Below the pieces are notes generated by a model. It was not told the origin of the DNA, did no database searches, and saw nothing but the letters and a program-made list of their open reading frames with translations. From assembly GCA_019634245.1 (NCBI GenBank), contig JAHQVR010000073.1, positions 1-8,605 of the forward strand: a DNA stretch of 8,605 nt, given 5' to 3'. Made by a program: the position numbers and the translations under genes. This stretch comes from Gammaproteobacteria bacterium (lineage in GTDB: Bacteria > Pseudomonadota > Gammaproteobacteria > Granulosicoccales > Granulosicoccaceae). Below are positions 1-5,639 of this stretch, piece after piece (within the stretch, counting starts at the first letter, position 1; each line of letters opens with the position of its first letter).

Positions 1-120
1 CATCCGTAGTGCCATCCGTAGTGCCATCCGTAGTGCCATCCGTAGTGCCATCCGTAGTGCCATCCGTAGTGCCATCCGTAGTGCCATCCGTAGTGCCATC
101 CGTAGTGCCATCGGCTGTGT
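1..120. repeat. 12-bp tandem repeat, nine perfect copies plus one degenerate
   Basis: The unit catccgtagtgc is repeated nine times without a single change (1-108), followed by one diverged copy (109-120, catcggctgtgt). The array probably continues left of the window. The period is a multiple of three, so copy-number change would keep a reading frame; on the plus strand one frame reads Pro-Ser-Val-Val repeats. Perfect identity between copies points to recent expansion by replication slippage. There are no spacers, so this is not a CRISPR array. Confidence 0.95.
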
Positions 121-224
121 TGTTGCTTGAAGAACTACTACAGGCAATCAGAGAAATCGATAACGCAGATAAGATAAAGAAAGAAAGGCGAGATTTGATC
201 ATCAAAAATACTCCCATAAGGTAA
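3..224 (+). CDS. C-terminal end of a CDS with Pro-Ser-Val-Val repeats (5' partial)
   Basis: The frame is open from the window edge to a TAA at 222-224. A GTG at position 9 exists, but it is simply one of the repeated valine codons, so the real start most likely lies to the left. The first part is about nine PSVV tetrapeptides. A charged, probably helical tail of roughly 35 residues follows (LLLEELLQAIREIDNADK, then KIKKERRDLIIKN). That tail looks like real protein, with heptad-like leucines, which favours coding over a chance frame through a repeat. PSVV-type linkers of variable length can occur between a catalytic and a C-terminal helical part, but I do not recognise the parent protein. Two of three frames are open across the repeat on the plus strand, so coding status remains uncertain. 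Confidence 0.45.
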   Translation, partial: SVVPSVVPSVVPSVVPSVVPSVVPSVVPSVVPSVVPSAVLLLEELLQAIREIDNADKIKKERRDLIIKNTPIR

Positions 225-578
225 GAAAATTTTCGAATAGTCAAATTCACAACTGCGACATCCTGCCAAGTATTCATCCCTCAATAAAGTATATGGAGGG
301 AACATAAGAAACTGACTACGTCTATTGTACCGAGATGGATAGTTCCGTTGCACTAGAATGAGCTAGACATGAATACCGCACCACGACACAAACAGAAAAC
401 TACAACATAATTATTCATTATTCAAGACTGATGTAGTCCACGAATGCATGTTTTAGCTTACGCGGAATAACGATTCTCAAAAATTCAAATCGGAACGTGA
501 GGCGCAATTTTTAATTTACTAGTACAATTGTATTAGTTAAATTTTACTAGTGATCAACCTAAAACCTTACAGCCATTT
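225..578. other. AT-rich stretch without a recognisable gene
   Basis: No frame here gives a protein I recognise and no good ribosome-binding site leads into an open frame. A minus-strand frame over 138-353 is open but its translation is low-complexity and overlaps the more plausible PSVV reading. The only structured element I found is the near-palindrome with flanking direct repeats at 515-551. The stretch looks like decayed intergenic DNA at the edge of an accessory region. Confidence 0.6.
515..551. promoter_or_regulatory. Near-palindrome with flanking TTTACTAGT direct repeats, possible operator
   Basis: Positions 518-537 (ACTAGTACAATTGTATTAGT) form a 20-bp dyad with arms matching at nine of ten positions. 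The 9-mer TTTACTAGT occurs at 515-523 and again at 543-551, 28 bp apart. Paired symmetric sites of this size are typical of dimeric repressors, and the TAGTACAA core is loosely GntR-like. No adjacent gene with a clear promoter was found, so it may be a relic operator or chance in AT-rich DNA. Confidence 0.25.
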
Positions 579-755
579 TTATATTTTACAAGCGTCTACA
601 GCTCCAATCTGATTTTTTTGTTTACATCCCGAACTATCAGTCCATACCGTTAGCTCGCAATTACGATCTTTATCCACTCCAATAGACTCCCACATGGCGA
701 TAAGTGCGTTTTTGTAATCGAAACCAGCGTGGTCTCCATCAAGAGTTATTTTCAT
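579..755 (-). pseudogene. Fragment resembling the N-terminus of ribose-5-phosphate isomerase B (RpiB)
   Basis: Reading from ATG at 755-753 gives 58 codons ending in TAA at 581-579. The first ~27 residues (MKITLDGDHAGF, two residues, K, then NALIAM and a Gly) match the start of the RpiB/LacAB isomerase family, which begins MKI-x-x-x-x-DHAGF-x-x-K and carries the catalytic-site Asp near this position. The family is normally about 145-150 aa, so most of the protein, including the catalytic Cys region, is missing. After about residue 30 the similarity stops, close to where a short match to the 3' end of the SUKH gene lies (630-660). A GTG at 764-762 could extend it by three codons. I read this as a truncated remnant; a small unrelated ORF is the alternative. 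Confidence 0.4.
630..660 (+). repeat. Short copy of the 3' end of the SUKH gene (remnant)
   Basis: The segment 637-660 matches 2134-2158, the last codons and stop of the SUKH gene plus a few bases beyond. Thirteen bases are identical (tcagtccataccg), followed by tagct and gc-aa with only isolated differences; weaker similarity extends left to about 630. The match is in register with coding: here codons 636-653 read Ile-Ser-Pro-Tyr-Arg-stop, there Phe-Ser-Pro-Tyr-Arg-stop, with a synonymous Arg codon. This suggests the tail of a deleted paralogue rather than chance. Confidence 0.4.
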
Positions 756-902
756 TAGAACCACTCTCTATAGCTCCGATGGGAGAGACTTTGATCTATT
801 GCTGTTCTATGCCGATTGTTTGTTTATCTATGATTCACAATCTACGTGCAACAGCAATGATACGCTTGACAAACAATACAAGTCATACTCATCTGCATAA
901 AT

Positions 903-908
903 GGAGGG
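903..908 (+). promoter_or_regulatory. Ribosome-binding site of the SUKH gene
   Basis: GGAGGG lies 6 bases before the GTG at 915 and 9 bases before the TTG at 918. It supports a non-ATG start here, since the first in-frame ATG (950) would cut into the start of the conserved domain. GTG is the better choice by codon preference, though TTG is not excluded. Confidence 0.75.
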
Positions 909-914
909 CATCCA

Positions 915-2150
915 GTGTTGACTTTTGAATCTGCATTCGCCGCTTGGTTGATGTTCGTATCAAACCTTGGTGTCGATATTGAATCCCAGCTTCTGCCGCC
1001 GGCTGAAACTGCTGACATAGCGCGGCTCAGCGATACGATAGGCATGGAATTACCGGAAGACTTCGTTGCCTTGTATTTAACTGCGAACGGTCAACTCGAC
1101 CCTTACTGGACGGACAAATCATTTAGTGGAACATTCTGCCCATTATTCGGGTGGTACGAATTTATTCCGATTGAAAAAGTCTTATCAAATTACGCAGAGC
1201 TGATGGATATACGCGAAAGTTACTTACCCGAAATTTTTGAGGTTGAAGTTCGCAGCGGTGATCCGGTCGCCGCCGTTGATTGGCAACCAGGCTGGGTGCC
1301 CTTTGCAGTGTCCAACGCCGCCTACTATGCCGTTGATTTAAAACCATTACGCGGTGGTACTTATGGGCAGGTTATAGAATTCGGTCATGATACCGACGAG
1401 AACCGCGTGCTGGCAACGTCGATAAGCGAATTTCTTGAAATGGCCGTTGAGAACCTCGACCCTGACGAGCCCTATCGATATGAACACAGCGATGCTGATC
1501 CAGGCTCAATGGGTGGTCGAAATTTTTCGACTTTGTTCTTCAATATGGATTGGACGCAAACTCCCCAAAACACGATCGATTCATCAATGCACGAGCCAGA
1601 TCCAGCAATGGATGCATGGAACGCTGCTAATCACGCCGCGGTAAACGCCTTTACAATCTGGCTGGGCGACCGAGGGTTTTCGTCCGAAGAGCAAGAGATA
1701 TTTAAGCGTTGGTCGTTCGAGATGCGTATGCCAATGTCCATGAAAATGGGTGGATTGCTAAGTCCACCAATGCCTGATCAACCTATGATGTCGGACCACA
1801 CAGAGCAAAAAGAATTATATGAGCTGGTATCGCTTGAGTTAGCTTTGCGTGACACGACGAATTACATTGTTGAGGACTTACCGGTAACGTTAGAGAAGGC
1901 TTTCAACTTGCTTCATCAGTTCAAGCTTGAAATGGGATTGTGGAGTCAAGAACAACATGACAACGCGGAAAAAGTAGTAAAAAGAGATAGACCTTCTCGA
2001 GTGTCCATGATGAGTGGGCATGCACCAGCCACTTCTACGATTGTGGAAATGCAGCCGGGCGATCCGAATTCAATGTTGCTTTGCACGCACACCTATACAG
2101 AAGACGGGAAAGAATCACAAAACTGCGAAATATTCAGTCCATACCGGTAG
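915..2150 (+). CDS. SUKH (SMI1/KNR4) family protein with an unassigned C-terminal half
   Basis: The 411-residue product starts at GTG behind a strong GGAGGG. Residues 1-190 fit the SMI1/KNR4 (SUKH) fold: an early Trp11, an I-x-x-L-x-x-x-x-G-x-x-LPEDF-x-x-LY stretch around 35-54, the family's NG at 58-59, then W-x-x-x-WVPF-like strands near 130-145 and a closing helix near 175-190. Known bacterial SUKH proteins include immunity proteins against contact-dependent and polymorphic toxins, but many have no known role. Residues 195-411 match nothing I recognise; they hold a methionine-rich stretch (eight Met between 270 and 292) followed by a helical section (about 295-350). No signal peptide or membrane segment is visible, so it is probably cytoplasmic. 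No toxin gene lies next to it, so an immunity role is only a possibility. It converges with the GyrI-like gene. Confidence 0.8.
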   Translation: MLTFESAFAAWLMFVSNLGVDIESQLLPPAETADIARLSDTIGMELPEDFVALYLTANGQLDPYWTDKSFSGTFCPLFGWYEFIPIEKVLSNYAELMDIRESYLPEIFEVEVRSGDPVAAVDWQPGWVPFAVSNAAYYAVDLKPLRGGTYGQVIEFGHDTDENRVLATSISEFLEMAVENLDPDEPYRYEHSDADPGSMGGRNFSTLFFNMDWTQTPQNTIDSSMHEPDPAMDAWNAANHAAVNAFTIWLGDRGFSSEEQEIFKRWSFEMRMPMSMKMGGLLSPPMPDQPMMSDHTEQKELYELVSLELALRDTTNYIVEDLPVTLEKAFNLLHQFKLEMGLWSQEQHDNAEKVVKRDRPSRVSMMSGHAPATSTIVEMQPGDPNSMLLCTHTYTEDGKESQNCEIFSPYR

Positions 2151-2257
2151 CTGGCGAACCTATATCCTTTGCTTGATCTAAATCTACAAACCTTGCTGGA
2201 ATCGAAACAATATTGGCATCGTTGTGTGCTCAGGCGAACTCAGCCAATTCCGTATTC

Positions 2258-2875
2258 CTAGCTTACTTGCGCAACAGGTTGTCTAAGAATAGTCTTGAGT
2301 TTCTCAGGAACGGTTCTTCTCGGATCGCTGATGTAAATCTCATGGTGCTTGCCTGTTTCCTTATAGCCGTTTTCCGGAAGCCATTGTTCGTGCAGAAATG
2401 CCAAAGACTCCGCTTCATCGTCGTATGAGCCAATATGCAACTTCTGCACAGACAAACCCTCTTTATACTTCTCGAATCTCAGCTTCTCTATGGCTGGTAA
2501 ATTCTTTTCGGCCTTTAGCTTCGCCACTGATGATGTAAAGTCCTTAGAAGATATCCAATCCGGAACCATAAGCATTATTGTCCAATCCCATTCATCCTTC
2601 GCTCTGGACGTAAAAGCGGCCATGTCATCTGCCCACCAAAGCCCCTCAAGTGGTGGCACGACATAATCCCTATCCCGACTTTTGCTTAAAAATTTTAATT
2701 TATACGCAACCGGATAAATGGTTTCTAGAGCATCTTTATATTCCTTGGCGGTATTGGGATCCCCATGACCGTCAATCATCAGAAACTGCATTACCGGGAC
2801 ATCTATAACCTGAAAGGTTTTGCTTGACGCTGTGTAGAGATGCTTTAGTTCTTTCTTGAAATCGATTTTGAACAT
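2258..2875 (-). CDS. GyrI-like small-molecule-binding domain protein
   Basis: This 205-aa protein has the length and motifs of the stand-alone GyrI-like family: an N-terminal YTASSKTFQVIDVP strand entry (14-27), a FLMIDGHGDPN loop (31-41), PLEGLWW (75-81) and the strong C-terminal signature HHEIYISDPRR (177-187) followed by EKLKTILRQPV. GyrI-like (SHS2-fold) domains bind small hydrophobic or cationic ligands. Some stand-alone members hydrolyse cyclopropanoid DNA-alkylating compounds, others are ligand-binding parts of regulators; which applies here cannot be read from the sequence. There is no DNA-binding domain, signal peptide or membrane segment, so it should be a soluble cytoplasmic protein. 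The start at 2875 has no clear Shine-Dalgarno; instead a perfect inverted repeat sits 6 bp upstream. It is a single-gene unit, convergent with the SUKH gene and divergent from the YHS gene. Confidence 0.88.
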   Translation of the reverse strand: MFKIDFKKELKHLYTASSKTFQVIDVPVMQFLMIDGHGDPNTAKEYKDALETIYPVAYKLKFLSKSRDRDYVVPPLEGLWWADDMAAFTSRAKDEWDWTIMLMVPDWISSKDFTSSVAKLKAEKNLPAIEKLRFEKYKEGLSVQKLHIGSYDDEAESLAFLHEQWLPENGYKETGKHHEIYISDPRRTVPEKLKTILRQPVAQVS

Positions 2876-2881
2876 GAATCA

Positions 2882-2902
2882 AATCATCTGGCACAGATGA
2901 TT
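2882..2902 (-). promoter_or_regulatory. Perfect inverted repeat at the GyrI-like gene start (operator or leader hairpin)
   Basis: AATCATCTG (2882-2890), a 3-bp spacer GCA, and CAGATGATT (2894-2902) form two perfect 9-bp arms. The element ends 6 bp before the ATG at 2875, where a Shine-Dalgarno would be expected but is not seen. It also abuts the candidate -10 hexamer at 2905-2910, so it would overlap the transcription start. It could be a repressor operator or a translation-limiting hairpin in the mRNA; position fits both. Confidence 0.55.
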
Positions 2903-2904
2903 CT

Positions 2905-2932
2905 AGAATATCCAATCCGACCAGAAATACAA
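2905..2932 (-). promoter_or_regulatory. Candidate promoter of the GyrI-like gene
   Basis: On the minus strand TTGTAT (2932-2927) and TATTCT (2910-2905) are separated by 16 bp. The match to sigma-70 hexamers is only partial (three and four of six), but the position just ahead of the inverted repeat and the gene is right. A weak promoter is consistent with control by a bound regulator. Confidence 0.3.
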
Positions 2933-2940
2933 TAAGGATT

Positions 2941-2954
2941 ACCTGGATCCAGGT
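2941..2954. promoter_or_regulatory. 14-bp perfect palindrome, possible regulator site
   Basis: ACCTGGATCCAGGT is self-complementary over all 14 bases, with no spacer. It lies 8 bp upstream of the candidate -35 of the GyrI-like gene and about 110 bp upstream of the phased boxes of the YHS gene. A dimeric helix-turn-helix regulator is a reasonable binder, but no such gene is encoded nearby apart from the OmpR-type regulator, which prefers direct repeats. Confidence 0.35.
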
Positions 2955-3065
2955 TGAATCTTGCTAGAGTTAACCTTTTCTGCCAACCTCAACAGCCAGG
3001 AACAGTTGCAATCGGCGTATACCCAGAGGCAATAAGAACCCCCTCCACCGTCATATTACAGACGC

Positions 3066-3109
3066 TAACCAAAACTTAACCCAAGACAAACCCTGAGCAA
3101 ACCATCGCC
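3066..3109 (+). promoter_or_regulatory. Four WAACC direct repeats at exact 11-bp period (likely OmpR/PhoB-type box)
   Basis: TAACC at 3066 and 3077 and AAACC at 3088 and 3099 recur at exactly 11-bp intervals; the A/T-rich or mixed 6-bp gaps are not conserved. Tandem head-to-tail binding with 11-bp units is the known mode of PhoB/OmpR-family winged-helix regulators. A -10-like TGTAAC at 3119-3124 would put the missing -35 inside the last repeat, the arrangement expected of an activator-dependent promoter. Target gene: the YHS protein at 3188. Candidate binder: the response regulator encoded at 3796-4527. Confidence 0.55.
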
Positions 3110-3187
3110 CTTTACGTTTGTAACGGCACCGAAGTCGAATCAAATCGACCAATCGGGACACTTCGCATTTAACTAAAGGACAATACG

Positions 3188-3652
3188 ATGAAGAAATACG
3201 TAAGAAGCGCAGCATTAGCATTTGCCATGGCTATACCCGCTACTCAGGCTCTAGCTGTGGAAGAACACTTCGTCAATGACTCCGCCGTTGTTGATGGCTA
3301 TGACGTCGTTGCTTATCACACTGAGGGTATGCCAAAAAAGGGTTCCGCCGACTTTGCTGCAATGTATCAAGGTGTGACGTGGCATTTCTCTTCAGCTGAA
3401 AATCAGGCGATGTTCGAAGCCGATCCAGCGAAATTTGCACCGGCTTACGGTGGTTGGTGTGCAGCAGGCGCAAGTAAAGGCAAGAAAGTACCGACCAAAC
3501 CTGATTTGTGGAGCATCGTTGATGGCCAACTCTACCTAAACAGCAGCCCGAAAGCGCACAACAAGCTGTTTCTGGCAAAAACTGAAGAAGTGATCCGAAA
3601 AGGCGAATCCAATTGGAAACGCATTTACGCCACTCCAAGCTCTGATCTGTAG
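3188..3652 (+). CDS. Periplasmic YHS-domain protein
   Basis: The 154-aa product starts at ATG 3188 with AAAGGA (3175-3180) upstream. Residues 1-23 are a typical Sec signal peptide (MKKYVRSAALAFAM, cleavage after ALA), so the mature protein of about 131 residues is periplasmic. The YHS domain spans about 32-118: DGYDVVAYHTEG, YQGVTWHFSSAEN (60-72), a phenylalanine-rich DPAKFAPAYGGWCAAG (79-94) containing the family cysteine, and DLWSIVDGQLYLN (105-117). It ends with the usual KGESNW motif. Stand-alone secreted YHS proteins of this length are common in proteobacteria; YHS modules elsewhere are linked to metals, chiefly copper, but the role of this subgroup is not established. Four 11-bp-phased boxes lie upstream and a two-component system begins 143 bp downstream, suggesting regulation by that pair. 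Confidence 0.9.
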   Translation: MKKYVRSAALAFAMAIPATQALAVEEHFVNDSAVVDGYDVVAYHTEGMPKKGSADFAAMYQGVTWHFSSAENQAMFEADPAKFAPAYGGWCAAGASKGKKVPTKPDLWSIVDGQLYLNSSPKAHNKLFLAKTEEVIRKGESNWKRIYATPSSDL

Positions 3653-3712
3653 GAACCATTCCCGCGGGTCGCTGTCGCAACTCTTTAATGACAGACGCTT
3701 ACTCCAAAGGAT

Positions 3713-3757
3713 ACCAATGGCTTCTACGCTTCCATACGTTGATATGGAGCCATTGGT
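3713..3757 (+). terminator. Long stem-loop between YHS and response-regulator genes
   Basis: ACCAATGGCTTC (3713-3724) pairs with GGAGCCATTGGT (3746-3757) over 12 bp including one G-U pair, leaving a 21-nt loop. A short interrupted T stretch follows (tttcctgttt). It lies 61 bp past the YHS stop and 38 bp before the response-regulator ATG. It may act as a partial terminator that sets lower expression of the regulator genes, or as a leader structure or operator. The loop is long and the T tract weak for a standard intrinsic terminator. Confidence 0.4.
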
Positions 3758-3795
3758 TTCCTGTTTCCTAATCTCATCGCATCCCGTACAGATCA

Positions 3796-4527
3796 ATGAC
3801 ATTATCATCAACTGACAATACAGAGAATGCGTCAGTGCTGGTCGTGGAGGACGACGGAAATATATTGAATCTCCTGAGCGCCTATCTGGAGAATGCAGGC
3901 TATAACGTAGTAACCGCGACAGACGGTAACCAGGGTTTGCAACGTGCACTAGAGCGCGTATTCGATATCTGCATATTGGACGTCATGTTACCTGGCAAAA
4001 CCGGAACAGCCATTGCCTCGGCCATGCGCGAAGCAGGTCACGATACACCTATTCTTTTTCTAACGGCGCTCGGCACTGAAAGTGATATTCTTCGAGGCTT
4101 TGGTGCAGGCGCGGATGATTATATCGTTAAGCCTTTTTCGCCACGCATACTACTGGTAAGGATAGCGGCGATCCTTAAAAGAATGCAGTCAAGGCAATCG
4201 ACTGAGAGCCTGATGACGAAACGAGGGCCAATACAGCTTGACGACTCGCAACCCGTTTGCCTGATTAATGACATACCGGTGGAGCTGACCCCGCATGAAT
4301 ATCTTATCCTGCGACAACTGATCAATCGTCCAGAGCGTGTTTTCGAACGGCGCACACTTATCTCTGCAATCTACGGCAACGAAGATTCTGTCAGCCCTAA
4401 AGCAATTGATGTGCATGTTCACCATTTGCGTACAAAGCTTGGCAAAGAGGCAGGAGACATGATTCAAACCGTGCGCGGCTTCGGTTATAAGCTTTCAATG
4501 CAACAACACGCAAGTAGCACACAATGA
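3796..4527 (+). CDS. OmpR/PhoB-family response regulator
   Basis: This 243-aa protein has an N-terminal receiver (about 13-128) and a C-terminal winged-helix DNA-binding domain (about 145-238). Receiver landmarks are all present: the acidic pair in VVEDD (19-20), phosphoacceptor Asp62 in ILDVMLPG, the switch Thr90 in FLTALG and Lys112 in DYIVKPF. The effector domain shows LTPHEYLILRQLINRPERVF, the recognition-helix region AIDVHVHHLRTKLG and the wing RGFGYKLS. The kinase partner follows with a 4-bp ATGA overlap, so the two are translationally coupled. The Shine-Dalgarno before ATG 3796 is weak; this start is chosen because the receiver begins about 12 codons later. Likely targets are the phased boxes upstream of the YHS gene and possibly its own operon. 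Confidence 0.95.
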   Translation: MTLSSTDNTENASVLVVEDDGNILNLLSAYLENAGYNVVTATDGNQGLQRALERVFDICILDVMLPGKTGTAIASAMREAGHDTPILFLTALGTESDILRGFGAGADDYIVKPFSPRILLVRIAAILKRMQSRQSTESLMTKRGPIQLDDSQPVCLINDIPVELTPHEYLILRQLINRPERVFERRTLISAIYGNEDSVSPKAIDVHVHHLRTKLGKEAGDMIQTVRGFGYKLSMQQHASSTQ

Positions 4528-5630
4528 CTACCCGGTTTCGAAACTGGCCTTGGCTTACCGTACAGATAATCGCCGCCAATGTTTTCACAATCGCCCTGTT
4601 AGGGTTGGCGTGGTATCTAACATTCATGCGCCAAAGCAGTGTTTATTCTGATCGCTTGATGTCAACGTTCAACATTGAACCAGGCAGGCTGCACGCGATG
4701 TACGTAGATGACGTGGAGCGACAACTTTGGATTAGTGTTGTCGCAGGTCTTATTACTGCCATAGTTGCTTCTATAGGCCTGGCGTTATGGATTGCTCGTC
4801 CGATGCGATCGCTTGCCCAAGTAACTGAACGGCTGCGGCAAGGTGACTACAGCGCACGCGCAAAAACTGAAAAAGGTGAAGTCGGCCGACTGGCAGACAA
4901 TTTCAATGCGCTAGCACTCGCACTACAACAAGAGGAACAGCGACGCGCCCGGTTCATGATGGACCTAGGTCATGAACTTCGAACACCAATTATGAGCCTT
5001 CAGGGGTATACCGAGGGATTGGAAGACGGAATCTTTGAAGCGGACAGTGCGTACTACAAACTTATTTCAAGAGAGTTGAACCATCTAACGTCGCTCACGC
5101 ACACGATCGAAACGATGCAGCTGGATAATACAGGTACAGATTGTGAGGGCCGAAACGACACAATAACCATTGCCGACTTGCTGGAAACTGCGACGTATGG
5201 GTGGACCAGCCGGCTAAATCAACGCGGTCTGGAACTCAATTTGTTGATGCCAGAGTCGCTAGGCGGATGCAGACTAGCCGCTGCACCCAACACGCAAAAA
5301 TTAATCATCGATAATCTACTGTCCAACATGTTCAGATATGCATCTGCTGATGGGCCCTGCGCAATAGAGGTACTGTTGGACTCCGATCAAGACATGATCA
5401 AACTGATCTTCAGCAACGAAGCGCCTGATGTCACTGAGCAGGCCCTGCCATTTTTGTTTGATCGTTTTTATCGTGTGTCCGAAAGCCGAACCCGCGTTCT
5501 CAATGAACACCCAAGTGGGCTTGGTCTGTCTGTGGTCAGGCAATTGTGCTTATCCAACCAAGGCAAGATTACAGCAGCTTTGGATGGTTCGAGATTGCTT
5601 ATCTCTGTGATGTTGCCTATTTTAAAATGA
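4524..5630 (+). CDS. Membrane sensor histidine kinase (BaeS-like), partner of the response regulator
   Basis: The 368-aa protein begins with ATG overlapping the regulator's TGA. Two membrane helices (about 11-34 and 68-91) flank a short periplasmic segment of some 33 residues, too small for a folded sensor domain such as Cache or PAS. A HAMP linker covers about 92-140. The dimerisation helix carries the H-box DLGHELRTP with phosphoacceptor His150. The ATP-binding domain has the N-box NLLSNMFRYA (Asn264, Asn268), the F-box FDRFYR (312-317) and a GLGL G2-box (332-335). The G1-box is altered: where BaeS-type kinases have D-S-A-P-G, this protein has N-E-A-P-D (298-302). The enzyme should autophosphorylate at His150 and pass phosphate to Asp62 of the regulator. 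The short periplasmic loop suggests sensing in or near the membrane, or help from another protein such as the periplasmic YHS product. Confidence 0.93.
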   Translation: MTTRFRNWPWLTVQIIAANVFTIALLGLAWYLTFMRQSSVYSDRLMSTFNIEPGRLHAMYVDDVERQLWISVVAGLITAIVASIGLALWIARPMRSLAQVTERLRQGDYSARAKTEKGEVGRLADNFNALALALQQEEQRRARFMMDLGHELRTPIMSLQGYTEGLEDGIFEADSAYYKLISRELNHLTSLTHTIETMQLDNTGTDCEGRNDTITIADLLETATYGWTSRLNQRGLELNLLMPESLGGCRLAAAPNTQKLIIDNLLSNMFRYASADGPCAIEVLLDSDQDMIKLIFSNEAPDVTEQALPFLFDRFYRVSESRTRVLNEHPSGLGLSVVRQLCLSNQGKITAALDGSRLLISVMLPILK

Positions 5631-5639
5631 TAGTGCGAT

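Larger units (their letters stand above)
2876..3187. other. Divergent intergenic control region between GyrI-like and YHS genes
   Basis: This 312-bp stretch has no gene. It serves two outward-facing genes and holds four regulatory-looking elements annotated separately: the inverted repeat 2882-2902, a weak minus-strand promoter 2905-2932, the 14-bp palindrome 2941-2954 and four 11-bp-phased boxes 3066-3109. The part between about 2990 and 3060 shows nothing I can interpret. Confidence 0.7.

Noticed and set aside
1..120. CRISPR array
   Set aside because: The copies are directly abutting 12-mers with no spacers; it is a simple tandem repeat.
138..353. Minus-strand open frame of 71 codons
   Set aside because: No ribosome-binding site, no family resemblance, and it overlaps the more protein-like PSVV tail on the other strand.
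535..541. GTTAAAT as an integron attC core site (GTTRRRY)
   Set aside because: No matching inverse core at attC spacing was found and no integrase is present; single 7-mers of this pattern occur by chance.
866..871. Consensus TTGACA as -35 of the SUKH gene promoter
   Set aside because: No acceptable -10 hexamer lies at 16-18 bp; CATACT at 884-889 is too close and the 889-894 hexamer matches poorly. It may still be part of a promoter but I cannot support it.
2213..2428. Plus-strand open frame of 71 codons over the end of the GyrI-like gene
   Set aside because: It runs antisense through the conserved C-terminal signature of the GyrI-like protein and has no family resemblance.
3661..3668. CCCGCGGG palindrome just after the YHS gene
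   Set aside because: Eight bases of GC-only symmetry without flanking support or T tract; likely chance.
3273..3680. Long minus-strand open frame opposite the YHS gene
   Set aside because: The translation is Ser/Arg/Cys-rich and unlike any family; it is a shadow of the well-supported YHS gene.
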